Assembly: GCA_964493955.1 (NCBI GenBank)
Contig: CAZBPZ010000048.1
Span: 1 to 12,471, forward strand
Origin: CAZBPZ01 sp964493955
Lineage (GTDB): Bacteria; Chloroflexota; Dehalococcoidia; Dehalococcoidales; Fen-1064
DNA: 12,471 nt
Direction of reading: 5' to 3'
Shown piece by piece: positions 1-7,272 of this stretch (positions are counted from its first letter, which is position 1; every line of letters begins with the position of its first letter). Made by a program: the position numbers and the translations under genes. Under the pieces are notes generated by a model that was not told the DNA's origin, did not search any database, and worked only from the letters and a program-made list of their open reading frames with translations.

Positions 1-1332
1 GCCGTCGGCGACGACTATCCCATCCTCGCCCGGATTGACGTGGACGAGCTGCTGGGGCCCGCCGGTATTACCGTAGCCGACGCCCAGCAGCACATCGTGC
101 CGGCCCTGGAGAAGGCCGGGGTAGACTGCATCGACGCCTCCCAGGGCTCAATCGTGCACTCACCGCACGGCATCACCATCCCCATGTACTACAAGCGTGG
201 CAGCTTCATCGAGAACGCCGCCGCCGTCAAGCAGGTAACCAAGCTGCCGGTCATCGGCGTCGGTGCCATCTTTGAGATGGACATGGCGGAGCGCTTTCTC
301 CAGGAAGGCAAGGCCGACATCATCTACATGGGCCGCCAGGTCACCTGCGACCCGGAGACCCCGAAGAAGTATTTTGAAGGGCGGCCGGAGGACATACGGC
401 TCTGCATCGGCTGCGTGGGCGGCTGCGGCCGGCCCTGCACCATCAACTACGATATTCAGGACAACCCCATTCCCCTGACCCCCGCCGAGAAGGTGAAGCA
501 CGTCGTCGTGGTCGGCGGGGGTGTGGCCGGCATGGAGGCCGCCCGCATTGCCGCCGAGCGCGGCCACAGGGTAACCCTGCTGGAGAAGAGCGGTCACCTC
601 GGCGGGGTGGTGGCCGCCCTGGGCCGCAACCCGCTGACCAGCGAGTTCCTGAACATCGTCGAGTTCCAGTCACGCCAGCTCCGCAAGCTGGGGGTTGACG
701 TCCATACCTGCCGGGACGCCTCGGCCGACGAAATCATTGCCATGAAGCCGGACGCCGTCATCCTGGCCACCGGCTCCAGCCCAACGGTGCCGGAACCCGC
801 CCGGGGCAAACCGGGGGTACTCACCCACGAGGAGGCCTCGGAGCAACCCTTTGCCGTGGGGCAGCGGGTGGTGGTCTGGGGCTTCTTCGGGGCCGAGCTG
901 GCCATTACCCTGGCGGAGCAGGGCAAGGACGTGGTCCTGCTGGGGCGCGGCGCCGAGAGCTCAATCGGCAGCGACATCTCCGGGGCGCGCCGCTTCTACC
1001 TGCTGCGCCGCCTGACTGATATCAACCTGGCCAGGTCCACCCCGGAGACCCTGCGCATGACCAACCCCGAGGTCCTCTGCAATGTTACCGTACACAAGAT
1101 AGAGAACGGGCAGGTCTTCCTCACCACGGGCGATGCCACCAACCGTACCCGTGTCATCCCCTACGACACCATCATCCTGTCGCGCCGCTTCGGGGAGCGC
1201 CAGCCCAACGACGGGCTCTTTGCCGCCCTTGAAGGCAAGGTACCGGAGCTCCACAAGATAGGCGACTGCGCCCAGGTCAGGGGCATCCTGGAAGCCATCC
1301 ACGGGGCCAACGCCCTGGTGCGCCAGCTCTAG
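1..1332 (+). CDS. Enoate-reductase-like FMN/4Fe-4S/FAD oxidoreductase (5' truncated)
   Basis: The reading frame is open from base 1, so the gene begins upstream. 443 codons are visible, and relatives of the 2-enoate reductase / 2,4-dienoyl-CoA reductase family usually have about 640-680 residues. What is seen: the second half of an old-yellow-enzyme TIM barrel, including the FMN-phosphate region (VIGVGAI, then YMGRQ). Next comes a four-cysteine cluster motif at bases 403, 412, 424 and 436, then a Rossmann dinucleotide site (GGGVAG, bases 514-531) and a C-terminal KIGDC flavin motif near 1255-1270. Family members are cytosolic enzymes that pass electrons from NAD(P)H through FAD and a 4Fe-4S cluster to FMN and reduce activated C=C bonds; the substrate here is unknown. 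Oddities: cysteine spacing is C-x2-C-x3-C-x3-C, shorter than the usual last gap of about 11-12, and the second nucleotide site reads WGFFGAE (877-897), lacking the normal glycine pattern. Family assignment is firm; function is not. Confidence 0.9.
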   Translation, partial: AVGDDYPILARIDVDELLGPAGITVADAQQHIVPALEKAGVDCIDASQGSIVHSPHGITIPMYYKRGSFIENAAAVKQVTKLPVIGVGAIFEMDMAERFLQEGKADIIYMGRQVTCDPETPKKYFEGRPEDIRLCIGCVGGCGRPCTINYDIQDNPIPLTPAEKVKHVVVVGGGVAGMEAARIAAERGHRVTLLEKSGHLGGVVAALGRNPLTSEFLNIVEFQSRQLRKLGVDVHTCRDASADEIIAMKPDAVILATGSSPTVPEPARGKPGVLTHEEASEQPFAVGQRVVVWGFFGAELAITLAEQGKDVVLLGRGAESSIGSDISGARRFYLLRRLTDINLARSTPETLRMTNPEVLCNVTVHKIENGQVFLTTGDATNRTRVIPYDTIILSRRFGERQPNDGLFAALEGKVPELHKIGDCAQVRGILEAIHGANALVRQL

Positions 1333-1365
1333 GCTAGGCACCGGGCCACGGGACGACTCTACAAT

Positions 1366-1393
1366 GGGGGGCGGGCCGGCCGGCCCGCCCCCC
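1366..1393. terminator. Perfect 28-bp GC palindrome, probable terminator
   Basis: Two 14-base arms are perfectly complementary with no spacer and are almost entirely G and C. The element lies 33 bases after the reductase stop and upstream of the promoter proposed for the FKBP gene. Downstream on the plus strand comes GTATTTG, so the T-tract is weak. It is best read as a transcription terminator for the reductase gene, though a protein-binding palindrome is also possible. Confidence 0.5.
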
Positions 1394-1397
1394 GTAT

Positions 1398-1427
1398 TTG
1401 CTGAAGACCGGTGCGGGCTGGTATCAT
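1398..1427 (+). promoter_or_regulatory. Putative sigma70-type promoter of the FKBP gene
   Basis: A TTGCTG hexamer at 1398-1403 is followed after 18 bases by TATCAT at 1422-1427, which matches the -10 consensus in five of six positions. Transcription would start near 1434, leaving a leader of about 25 bases. The -35 match is poor, so this is tentative. Confidence 0.4.
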
Positions 1428-1459
1428 AAAGTAAAGACCCAGGCCGCGGAGCCGGTGAA

Positions 1460-1966
1460 ATGGGAAAAATAAGAGCGGGGATGCTTGCCACGGCCTTGCT
1501 GGCAGCCGCCCTTCTCGCGGGAGGTTGTAACAGCACAATGGCACAGTCAGGCGATACGGTACAGGTACACTACACGGGCACACTGGCCGACGGCACCGTG
1601 TTCGACTCTTCGGAAGGTGGTGACCCGCTGGAGTTCAAGCTGGGGACACACCAGATGATTCCCGGCTTTGAGGACGCCATCTACGGCATGGCAGAGGGCG
1701 AGACGAAGACCTTCACCATCCCGGCGGCAGAGGCCTATGGCGAGCGCCGCTCCGAGCTGGTCATCACGGTTGATTTCAGCGAGCTACCACCCGACGCGGC
1801 CGACCTTGAGGTCGGAGACGTGGTCAACCTCAGCACATCAACCGGCGGCAGCGTGAGGGCCATCGTCACCGAAGTAACGGAGAAGACCGTCACCTTCGAT
1901 GCCAACCATTTCCTGGCAGGGAAGGACCTCACCTTTGAGGTCAGGCTCGTCAAGATAATCCGGTAA
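1460..1966 (+). CDS. SlyD-like FKBP-type peptidyl-prolyl isomerase, lipoprotein
   Basis: 168 residues. The ATG follows GGAG (1448-1451) at 8 bases spacing. Residues 1-22 form a signal peptide (basic start, Ala/Leu core) ending at AGGC, so Cys23 is probably lipidated and the protein anchored outside the membrane; the -3 residue is Ala, a less common lipobox. Residues 32-100 carry the FKBP fold (VHYTGTLADGTVFDSS, then PGFEDAI). Residues 101-148 fit the insert-in-flap chaperone domain of SlyD, and the last FKBP strand closes the chain (DLTFEVRLVKI). There is no His-rich tail as in E. coli SlyD. The family catalyses cis-trans isomerisation of prolyl bonds and assists folding; the signal peptide suggests it acts on exported proteins. 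The gene stands alone and converges on the enoyl-CoA hydratase gene with only six bases between stop codons. Confidence 0.9.
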   Translation: MGKIRAGMLATALLAAALLAGGCNSTMAQSGDTVQVHYTGTLADGTVFDSSEGGDPLEFKLGTHQMIPGFEDAIYGMAEGETKTFTIPAAEAYGERRSELVITVDFSELPPDAADLEVGDVVNLSTSTGGSVRAIVTEVTEKTVTFDANHFLAGKDLTFEVRLVKIIR

Positions 1967-1972
1967 GCCCGT

Positions 1973-2731
1973 CTACCGGCCCTTGTAGTTAGGCGGGCGC
2001 TTCTCCACGAAGGCCCGGGCTCCTTCTATGAAGTCCTCGGTGGTCCGGATGTAGACCATTTTCTCATGCTCGAGGCGCAGACCTTCCTCCAGTGGCAGGT
2101 CAAGGCCCCGCAGCATGGCTTCTTTGGAAGCCCGGACTCCCAGTGGGCCGCGCGTGCAGATGGTCCGGGCAATCTCCATGGCGGTGGGCATGAGTTGCTC
2201 CCGGGGGACAACCCGGCTCACCAGGCCAACGCGGTAGGCCTCCCGGGCATCAATCCGGTTGCCGGTCAGCAGCATCTCGGCCGCCACAGCCCGTGGAATA
2301 AACCGCGGCAGGCGCTGGGTCCCGCCGGCCCCCGGCATGAAGCCGATGTTTACCTCCGGCTGCCCGAACTGGGCATTATCCGCCGCAATCCGGATATCAC
2401 ACGTCATCGCCAGTTCCAGGCCCCCGCCCAGGCAGTAGCCGTGTATGGCCGCAATGAACGGCTTCCAGATGAGGTCTGCCCGCACCGGTTCCTCCGGCAT
2501 CGGCTCGCTACCGGTGCCGGGGCGGAACCCCTTGATATCGGCCCCGGCCGAGAAGGCACGCTCCCCGGCCCCGGTAATGATAGCCACCCACAGCTCGGGG
2601 TCATCCCGGAAGTCAATCATCGCCTCCCGCAACCCGGCCGAGACCTCGGCGTTCAGGGCGTTGAGGGCCTCGGGGCGGTTGATGGTAATGACCGCAATCC
2701 TGTCACGCTTCTCATAAATAACGGCTGGCAT
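1973..2731 (-). CDS. Enoyl-CoA hydratase (crotonase family)
   Basis: 252 residues, normal family length, starting MPAVIYEKRD. A longer frame continues upstream to 2890, but the ATG at 2731 has a strong AAGGAGG site on the minus strand (2737-2743) and matches the family's N-terminus, so I chose it. Motifs: oxyanion-hole segment AFSAGADIKG (59-68) and HGYCLGGGLELA (97-108), then FGQPEVNIGFMPGAGGTQRL (122-141). Both catalytic glutamates of classical hydratases are present, as Glu106 and Glu126, 20 residues apart like Glu144/Glu164 of the rat enzyme. Presence of both favours true hydration of trans-2-enoyl-CoA to 3-hydroxyacyl-CoA over other crotonase reactions. It is a cytosolic enzyme of fatty-acid or amino-acid breakdown; chain-length preference cannot be read from sequence. 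It is transcribed alone, divergently from the peptide transporter genes, probably from the promoter at 2818-2847. Confidence 0.93.
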   Translation of the reverse strand: MPAVIYEKRDRIAVITINRPEALNALNAEVSAGLREAMIDFRDDPELWVAIITGAGERAFSAGADIKGFRPGTGSEPMPEEPVRADLIWKPFIAAIHGYCLGGGLELAMTCDIRIAADNAQFGQPEVNIGFMPGAGGTQRLPRFIPRAVAAEMLLTGNRIDAREAYRVGLVSRVVPREQLMPTAMEIARTICTRGPLGVRASKEAMLRGLDLPLEEGLRLEHEKMVYIRTTEDFIEGARAFVEKRPPNYKGR

Positions 2732-2817
2732 TATCCCCTCCTTCCGTGGGCACGCTGCCCGGCGGCACCCACCAGCGCGGGCAAGACCGGCGCCGGCGCC
2801 CGTCCCAAAGCTGCCGT

Positions 2818-2847
2818 ATTCTATACAGACAGTCACAGCGGCGTCAA
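2818..2847 (-). promoter_or_regulatory. Promoter of the enoyl-CoA hydratase gene
   Basis: On the minus strand TTGACG (plus positions 2842-2847, five of six consensus bases) is followed after 18 bases by TAGAAT (2818-2823, five of six). Transcription would start near 2811, giving a GC-rich leader of about 80 nt before the ATG at 2731. The local drop in G+C around the -10 supports the call. Confidence 0.6.
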
Positions 2848-2869
2848 ACCCCCGCCCGGCCCACAGGTG

Positions 2870-2898
2870 TTGACAAGCCCGGGAGCGCATGTTAGAAT
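2870..2898 (+). promoter_or_regulatory. Strong promoter of the dppD-dppF genes
   Basis: A perfect TTGACA (2870-2875), an optimal 17-base spacer and TAGAAT (2893-2898) form a near-consensus sigma70 promoter. Its -35 lies 22 bases from that of the divergent promoter, and both share the -10 sequence TAGAAT. Transcription would start near 2905. Confidence 0.75.
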
Positions 2899-3048
2899 GT
2901 CGCGCAAGCCCGGCGGTATGTTACCTTCGGGTGAGTTATTGCAGACTACCAAGGAGGCTGGGACACAGGGGCACCCGCCACCACCGGTGCTGGACCCTTT
3001 ACAACCGGCCGGGAGTTGGTTAGCGGCACTCCTGGGTTAGATAGGAAG
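2899..3048 (+). other. Transcribed leader before dppD
   Basis: About 145 nt separate the predicted start of transcription from the dppD ATG. The leader holds an unused AAGGAGG (about 2950-2956) with no ATG or GTG at proper distance, and a 40-codon frame (2918-3040) with no ribosome site before its ATG. I recognise no known riboswitch, T-box or clear terminator hairpin. With the 5' end of the hydratase transcript it fills the largest non-coding gap of the window (2732-3048). Confidence 0.4.
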
Positions 3049-4059
3049 ATGGCAACCACAACTGATGAAGTCGTACTCCAAGTCAAGGATCTCAGGACGT
3101 ACTTCTACACCCAGGAAGGCGAAGTCAGAGCGGTCGATGGCCTCAGCTACTACATCAGGAAAGGCGAGGCAGTAGGGCTGGTGGGTGAGAGCGCCTGCGG
3201 CAAGAGCGTGAGCGCCCTCTCGGTGCTGCGGCTGATTCCCTACCCTCCGGGAATCATCGTTGGTGGAGAAGTCATCTTCCAGGGCCAGGACCTCCTCAAG
3301 GTCAGCGAGGAGGAGATGCGGCACATCCGGGGCAACCGCATTGCCATGGTCTTTCAGGAGCCGACAACCTCCCTCAACCCGGTGCTGACAATCAGGCGGC
3401 AAATATCAGAATCGCTGGAACTGCACCGGGGGCTGGACAAGGAGCAATCGCTGGCGGAGACGATTCGCCTCCTCCGCCTCGTCGGGATCCCCGATGCCGA
3501 GCGCCGTGCCAACGACTATCCTTTCCAGTTCAGCGGCGGCATGCAGCAGCGCATCATGATTGCCATGGCCCTGAGCTGTGACCCGCAGCTGCTCATCGCC
3601 GACGAGCCAACAACCTCGCTGGACGTCACCGTTCAGGCCCAGCTCCTGGAGATTATCGCCGAGCTGCGGCACCGCCTCGGTACGGCGGTGATGATTATCA
3701 CCCACAACCTCGGTGTCGTGGCCCGCTACGTTGACCGTGTCAACGTTATGTATGCCGGCCGCCTCGTGGAGACAGCCCCCACCGACGAGCTCTATGCCAG
3801 GCCGAAACACCCCTACACCATCGGCCTGCTGGCATCGGTGCCGCGGCTGGACAGCCCGCGCAAGCAGAGCCTGCGGGTCATCAAGGGCCTGCCGCCGAAC
3901 CTGGCGCGCCTCCCGAAGGGCTGCGCCTTCCATCCCCGGTGTGACTACGCCTTTGACCGGTGCCGCGAGGAGGTCCCGCAGCTGGAAGAGGTTGGGCCGG
4001 AGCACCTGCGGGCCTGCTTCTACGACGCCGACAAGCTCCAGAGAGTGGACACAAAATAA
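3049..4059 (+). CDS. dppD: Oligopeptide/dipeptide ABC transporter ATPase (DppD/OppD type)
   Basis: 336 residues. I start at the ATG at 3049, preceded closely by TAGGAAG; an in-frame TTG at 3016 would add 11 residues but has no better site. The nucleotide-binding domain is complete: Walker A GESACGKS (46-53), Q-loop VFQEP, signature FSGGMQQR (161-168), Walker B LLIADEP (181-187) and switch His219. The C-terminal oligopeptide-transporter domain (from about 245) ends in a conserved four-cysteine set, Cys292, Cys298, Cys305 and Cys323; in mycobacterial DppD equivalent cysteines are reported to bind a 4Fe-4S cluster. The protein should sit on the cytoplasmic face of the membrane and hydrolyse ATP to import peptides or related solutes together with the next gene's product. 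No permease or binding-protein gene is adjacent: upstream lies a divergent unrelated gene. The D versus F assignment rests on gene order and the aligned motifs. Confidence 0.92.
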   Translation: MATTTDEVVLQVKDLRTYFYTQEGEVRAVDGLSYYIRKGEAVGLVGESACGKSVSALSVLRLIPYPPGIIVGGEVIFQGQDLLKVSEEEMRHIRGNRIAMVFQEPTTSLNPVLTIRRQISESLELHRGLDKEQSLAETIRLLRLVGIPDAERRANDYPFQFSGGMQQRIMIAMALSCDPQLLIADEPTTSLDVTVQAQLLEIIAELRHRLGTAVMIITHNLGVVARYVDRVNVMYAGRLVETAPTDELYARPKHPYTIGLLASVPRLDSPRKQSLRVIKGLPPNLARLPKGCAFHPRCDYAFDRCREEVPQLEEVGPEHLRACFYDADKLQRVDTK

Positions 4060-4078
4060 CGAGTGAGGACTCCCCGGG

Positions 4079-5059
4079 ATGAGCGATAGTGACAAGCTGG
4101 TCGTAGTTGAAGATCTCTACATGTACTTCCCGGTAACGGCTGGTATCCTCCAGAAGAAGGTGGCGGATGTCAAGGCGGTTGACGGGGTGAGTTTTTTCAT
4201 CCGCCGGGGTGAGACCCTGGGGCTGGTGGGGGAAAGCGGCTGCGGCAAGACTACAACCGGCCGTTGTATCCTCCAGCTCTATGAAGGGATGAGGGGGAAA
4301 ATCTTCTTTGACGGCGTGGACCTGACACAGCTCAGGAAAGAGCAGATGCGGCGCATGCGGCGCAACATGCAGCTAATCTTTCAGGACCCGTTCGCCTCGC
4401 TGGACCCGCGGATGACGGCGGGTGAAATCATCGGCGAGCCCCTCAAGGTGCACAACCTGGCCAAGGGACAGGAGTACCGTGACCAGGTAGCCGAGCTCTT
4501 CCGCATGGTGGAGCTCGAACCCTTCATGGCCGACCGCTACCCCCACGAGTTCAGCGGCGGGCAGCGCCAGCGCATTGGCATTGCCCGTGCCCTGGCGGTG
4601 CGGCCCAGCTTCATCGTCTGCGACGAGCCTGTATCCGCCCTGGACGTGTCAATCCAGGCGCAGATTATCACGCTGCTGGAGCGCCTGCGCGAGGAACTGG
4701 AGCTAACATACCTCTTCATCGCCCATGACCTTTCGGTGGTCAGAAACATCAGCGACCGCGTGGCGGTGATGTACCTCGGCCGGATTGTAGAAATCACCGA
4801 CAGCGACGAACTTTACTCCAACCCGCTGCATCCCTATACCATCGCGCTGCTCTCGGCGGTGCCAATTCCGGACCCGGCGGTTGACCGGACACGTGAGCGC
4901 ATTATCCTGGCGGGGGACGTACCCAGCCCGATAAACCCGCCGTCCGGCTGCAACTTTCACCCCAGGTGCTTCCAGGCAACTGACATCTGCCGGGTCGAGG
5001 TACCGAAACTCAAGAACGTCGGGGGGGAGCACTGGGTGGCCTGTCATCTGGTCAAGTAG
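4079..5059 (+). CDS. dppF: Oligopeptide/dipeptide ABC transporter ATPase (DppF/OppF type)
   Basis: 326 residues, starting 19 bases after dppD and surely in the same transcript. A GTGAGGA stretch (about 4063-4069) can serve as ribosome site. Walker A is GESGCGKT (51-58), Q-loop [14 protein letters not shown] (99-112, typical of DppF/OppF), signature EFSGGQRQR (157-165), Walker B FIVCDEP (178-184) and switch His216. The C-terminal domain has Cys291, Cys297, Cys304 and Cys322, spaced as in its partner and possibly holding a second Fe-S cluster. The two subunits normally form a heterodimer that powers a pair of membrane permeases fed by a substrate-binding protein. Those three parts are missing here, so they must be encoded elsewhere. 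Substrate is therefore open: peptides are the family default, but nickel or sugars occur in relatives. Confidence 0.92.
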   Translation: MSDSDKLVVVEDLYMYFPVTAGILQKKVADVKAVDGVSFFIRRGETLGLVGESGCGKTTTGRCILQLYEGMRGKIFFDGVDLTQLRKEQMRRMRRNMQLIFQDPFASLDPRMTAGEIIGEPLKVHNLAKGQEYRDQVAELFRMVELEPFMADRYPHEFSGGQRQRIGIARALAVRPSFIVCDEPVSALDVSIQAQIITLLERLREELELTYLFIAHDLSVVRNISDRVAVMYLGRIVEITDSDELYSNPLHPYTIALLSAVPIPDPAVDRTRERIILAGDVPSPINPPSGCNFHPRCFQATDICRVEVPKLKNVGGEHWVACHLVK

Positions 5060-5214
5060 CCGGCAGCAGCTCCGTTTACCCAGATGAGCATCCATCCAGG
5101 GGCAGCGGTGTGAGGGTGGTACTTCATCCCGGGCACCCACCTGCCAATGTAGTACCGGCCCGTATGGTCAACCCCGGGAATATGGCGGTATGTCACCCTT
5201 GCGGGGGGAAGCAT
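5044..5214 (-). CDS. Possible small ORF in the dppF-foldase gap (56 codons)
   Basis: This minus-strand frame fills almost exactly the 153-base gap between dppF and the foldase gene, overlapping each by a few bases. It starts at an ATG (5214) and ends in TGA. The predicted peptide looks more protein-like than a random shadow frame: it is rich in Trp, Tyr, His and Gly, with segments such as [17 protein letters not shown] and [12 protein letters not shown] recognise no family. No Shine-Dalgarno site precedes the ATG, and the frame stays open further upstream across the foldase start (to 5406), so it may be chance or the remnant of a longer gene. Confidence 0.2.
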   Translation of the reverse strand: MLPPARVTYRHIPGVDHTGRYYIGRWVPGMKYHPHTAAPGWMLIWVNGAAAGYLTR

Positions 5215-6262
5215 GTCTGAAGAAACGCCGCAAAGACCCACCAGCCGCCGGGTATCCGGCCGCCTGCCCGTCCGGCGGGTACCCGTCCGGGTCGCGCCCA
5301 CCAGAGAACCCTCCCGACCAGTCATCACGCCGCCGCCCGAGAAGCGCCCCCGCCGCCGGATAGCCCTGATAGTCACCGGCGTGGTGGTGGCCGTCATTGC
5401 CCTCACGGTGGGGCTCTCATACTACTTCATCTACGTGGCCCCGCTTCAGGCTACCATCATCAAGGTCAATGACACCAGCGTAAACGTCGGCTACTTCCTG
5501 CGCCGCCTGAAATACACCTCGCCCGACCGTGACATCTTCAGCCTGATGCAAAAAATCACCAATGAGATACTCATCCGGCAGGGAGCGCCGCGGCTCGGGA
5601 TAGAGGTGACCCCGCAGGAAATAGATGAAGCGCTACGGGCGGCCGCCCGGGGTGAGAACGAGTCTATCTCCGAAGCCGAGTTCAACAAGTGGCTGCGCGA
5701 CCAGCTCAACGAAACGCACCTCTCAAAGGCCGAGTTCCGCGAGCTGCAGGCCACCAGCATGCTGGCCAGCCGCCTGCAGGACTACCTCGCCCGGCAGACC
5801 CCGGCCGCGGTCGAGCAGGTGCATCTCCACCTGCTGGTGGTGGAGAATTACGAGGATGCCCTCAAAGCCAAGGAGCGCCTCGGTAACGGAGAGGAGTTCG
5901 CCTCCGTGGCCCGTGACATGTCAACCCTGGCCAATGTGGTCGAGACCGGGGGTGATATCGGCTGGCTACCACTCAAAGCCCTGCCATCTGAGCTGCGCTG
6001 GGTATTCTACCTGGAGCCGGGTGAGGTAAGCGAGCCGGTTATTTATGACGAGCAGACGGGCAGCTTTGCCATCTATCTGGTCTCGGAGCGGGAGGAGGCG
6101 CGTGAAATTGACGATGCCGTCATGCCGCTGGTGAAGGCCAACCTGCTGCAGGACTGGCTTACCAAGGAAGCCAGCAACCAGAAGATTACTTTCCACGGCC
6201 GCAAGAACGGGTTTGACTCGGAGACCTACACCTGGCTGATGTGGCAGCTAGAGCGCCAGTAG
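5213..6262 (+). CDS. Membrane-anchored SurA/PrsA-like parvulin foldase
   Basis: 349 residues. The ATG at 5213 follows GGGGGGAAG. Residues 1-49 are a cytoplasmic Arg/Pro-rich tail, residues 50-74 one membrane helix (IALIVTGVVVAVIALTVGL), and the rest lies outside. Residues 80-200 resemble the helical chaperone part of SurA-type proteins (KVNDTSVNVGYFLRR, then LGIEVTPQEIDEAL). Residues 203-292 form a parvulin rotamase (HLHLLVVENYEDALKAKERL, GEEFASVARDMS, GGDIGWLP, LEPGEVSEPV). The family isomerises prolyl bonds and helps exported proteins fold. The parvulin start HLHLLV departs from the usual V-A-x-H-I-L-V pattern but keeps the key histidine spacing. It is likely a separate unit: 153 bases follow dppF, and the next gene has its own -10 element. 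Together with the FKBP lipoprotein this gives two extracytoplasmic folding catalysts within 5 kb. Confidence 0.88.
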   Translation: MSEETPQRPTSRRVSGRLPVRRVPVRVAPTREPSRPVITPPPEKRPRRRIALIVTGVVVAVIALTVGLSYYFIYVAPLQATIIKVNDTSVNVGYFLRRLKYTSPDRDIFSLMQKITNEILIRQGAPRLGIEVTPQEIDEALRAAARGENESISEAEFNKWLRDQLNETHLSKAEFRELQATSMLASRLQDYLARQTPAAVEQVHLHLLVVENYEDALKAKERLGNGEEFASVARDMSTLANVVETGGDIGWLPLKALPSELRWVFYLEPGEVSEPVIYDEQTGSFAIYLVSEREEAREIDDAVMPLVKANLLQDWLTKEASNQKITFHGRKNGFDSETYTWLMWQLERQ

Positions 6263-6285
6263 CACGGCCGGCCTCCGGCTTAAGA

Positions 6286-6291
6286 TATAAT
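6286..6291 (+). promoter_or_regulatory. Perfect -10 hexamer before the Gld-like operon
   Basis: TATAAT occurs in an A/T-rich island (about 6280-6300) between the foldase stop and the GTG start of the ABC ATPase. No good -35 lies 16-18 bases upstream; the sequence there is GC-rich and holds a small GCCGG/CCGGC hairpin (6267-6279). It probably marks the promoter of the four-gene exporter operon, perhaps one depending on an activator. Confidence 0.45.
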
Positions 6292-6321
6292 CTAGTATAG
6301 AGCAAGCAGGACACTGGCAAG

Positions 6322-7272
6322 GTGATAAGAGTCAGCAACCTTACCAAGTACTACGGGGAACGGCTGGCGGTTAACAGCATCAGCTTTCAGGTGGCCCGGG
6401 GAGAGATAGTTGGCCTGCTGGGCCCCAACGGCGCCGGCAAGACGACCACGATGCGCATCCTCACCGGTTTCCTCATGCCCACCAGCGGGGACGCCTACGT
6501 GGCCGACCATAACATGGCGGAGAACTCGCTGGAAGGGCGCCGCCTGATTGGCTACCTGCCCGAGGCTATCCCGCTCTATACCGACATGACAGTGCGTGAC
6601 TATCTTGAGTTTGCCGGCCGCCTGCGCGGGGTGGACAAGACACGCATAGCCTCCCGGATAGCCGACGTGGTAACACTCTGTCACCTTGAGGAGTACTACA
6701 ACGTCCTCATCGGCAAGCTGTCGCGCGGTTTTCGCCAGCGTGTCGGCGTGGCCCAGGCCGTCATCCACGAGCCGCCCGTGCTGATTCTGGACGAGCCCAC
6801 CATGGGCATTGACCCCATCCAGGTTGCCCAGACACGCCAGCTCATCAAGGACCTGGGCAAGGAGCATACCATCCTGCTCTCCAGCCATATCCTGCCCGAG
6901 GTCGAGATGGTGTGTGACCGCGTTATCATCATCAACGAGGGGCGAATCATCGCCGAGGACCGTATTGAAAACCTCTCGGCCCTGCTGCGGGGGGCGCAGA
7001 GCATCTGGGTGGAGATACGGGGCCCAACGCGCGAGGTCACCGCTGCCCTGAAGGCCCTGCCCGGGGTACAGGCCGTGCAGTACGAGGCCCCGTACCACTT
7101 TGTTGACTGTCCGCCGGACCAGGACATCCGCGGCGCCCTGACAGACATGGTGGTGCGACACGGCTGGGCACTGCTCTCCATGGGTCAGGCCGAACTCAGC
7201 CTGGAGGACATCTTCCTGCAGCTCACAATTGAAGAAGGCCAGGCCAGCCCGGAAAGCGGGGAAGGGGCATGA
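6322..7272 (+). CDS. Gld-type ABC transporter ATP-binding protein
   Basis: 316 residues with GTG start; CAGGA (6307-6311) lies 10 bases upstream. Motifs: Walker A GPNGAGKT (34-41), YLPEAIPLY (78-86) in place of the Q-loop, degenerate signature LSRGFRQR (133-140), Walker B LILDEP (154-159) and His189. The YLPE and LSRGF variants are typical of the GldA / NosF-like ABC-2 subfamily. Residues 215-316 form the usual C-terminal extension. The protein should energise the permease encoded next, with which it overlaps by four bases (ATGA), a sign of translational coupling. In Bacteroidetes GldA-GldF-GldG serve gliding motility, but the same three genes followed by a DUF4340 gene occur in many non-gliding bacteria with unknown cargo, so I do not name it gldA. 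Confidence 0.9.
   Translation: MIRVSNLTKYYGERLAVNSISFQVARGEIVGLLGPNGAGKTTTMRILTGFLMPTSGDAYVADHNMAENSLEGRRLIGYLPEAIPLYTDMTVRDYLEFAGRLRGVDKTRIASRIADVVTLCHLEEYYNVLIGKLSRGFRQRVGVAQAVIHEPPVLILDEPTMGIDPIQVAQTRQLIKDLGKEHTILLSSHILPEVEMVCDRVIIINEGRIIAEDRIENLSALLRGAQSIWVEIRGPTREVTAALKALPGVQAVQYEAPYHFVDCPPDQDIRGALTDMVVRHGWALLSMGQAELSLEDIFLQLTIEEGQASPESGEGA

Noticed and set aside
2066..3040. Long plus-strand open frame of 324 codons opposite the hydratase gene
   Set aside because: It is the shadow of the enoyl-CoA hydratase gene: low-complexity Gly/Pro/Ala-rich sequence with no ribosome site, whereas the minus strand encodes a complete crotonase with both catalytic glutamates.
2918..3040. 40-codon leader peptide before dppD
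   Set aside because: Its ATG has no Shine-Dalgarno site, the peptide has no run of regulatory codons, and the frame is the tail of the shadow frame described above.
6267..6279. Five-base-pair hairpin after the foldase gene as terminator
   Set aside because: The stem is short and followed by TTAAG rather than a T-run; in GC-rich DNA such stems are frequent by chance.
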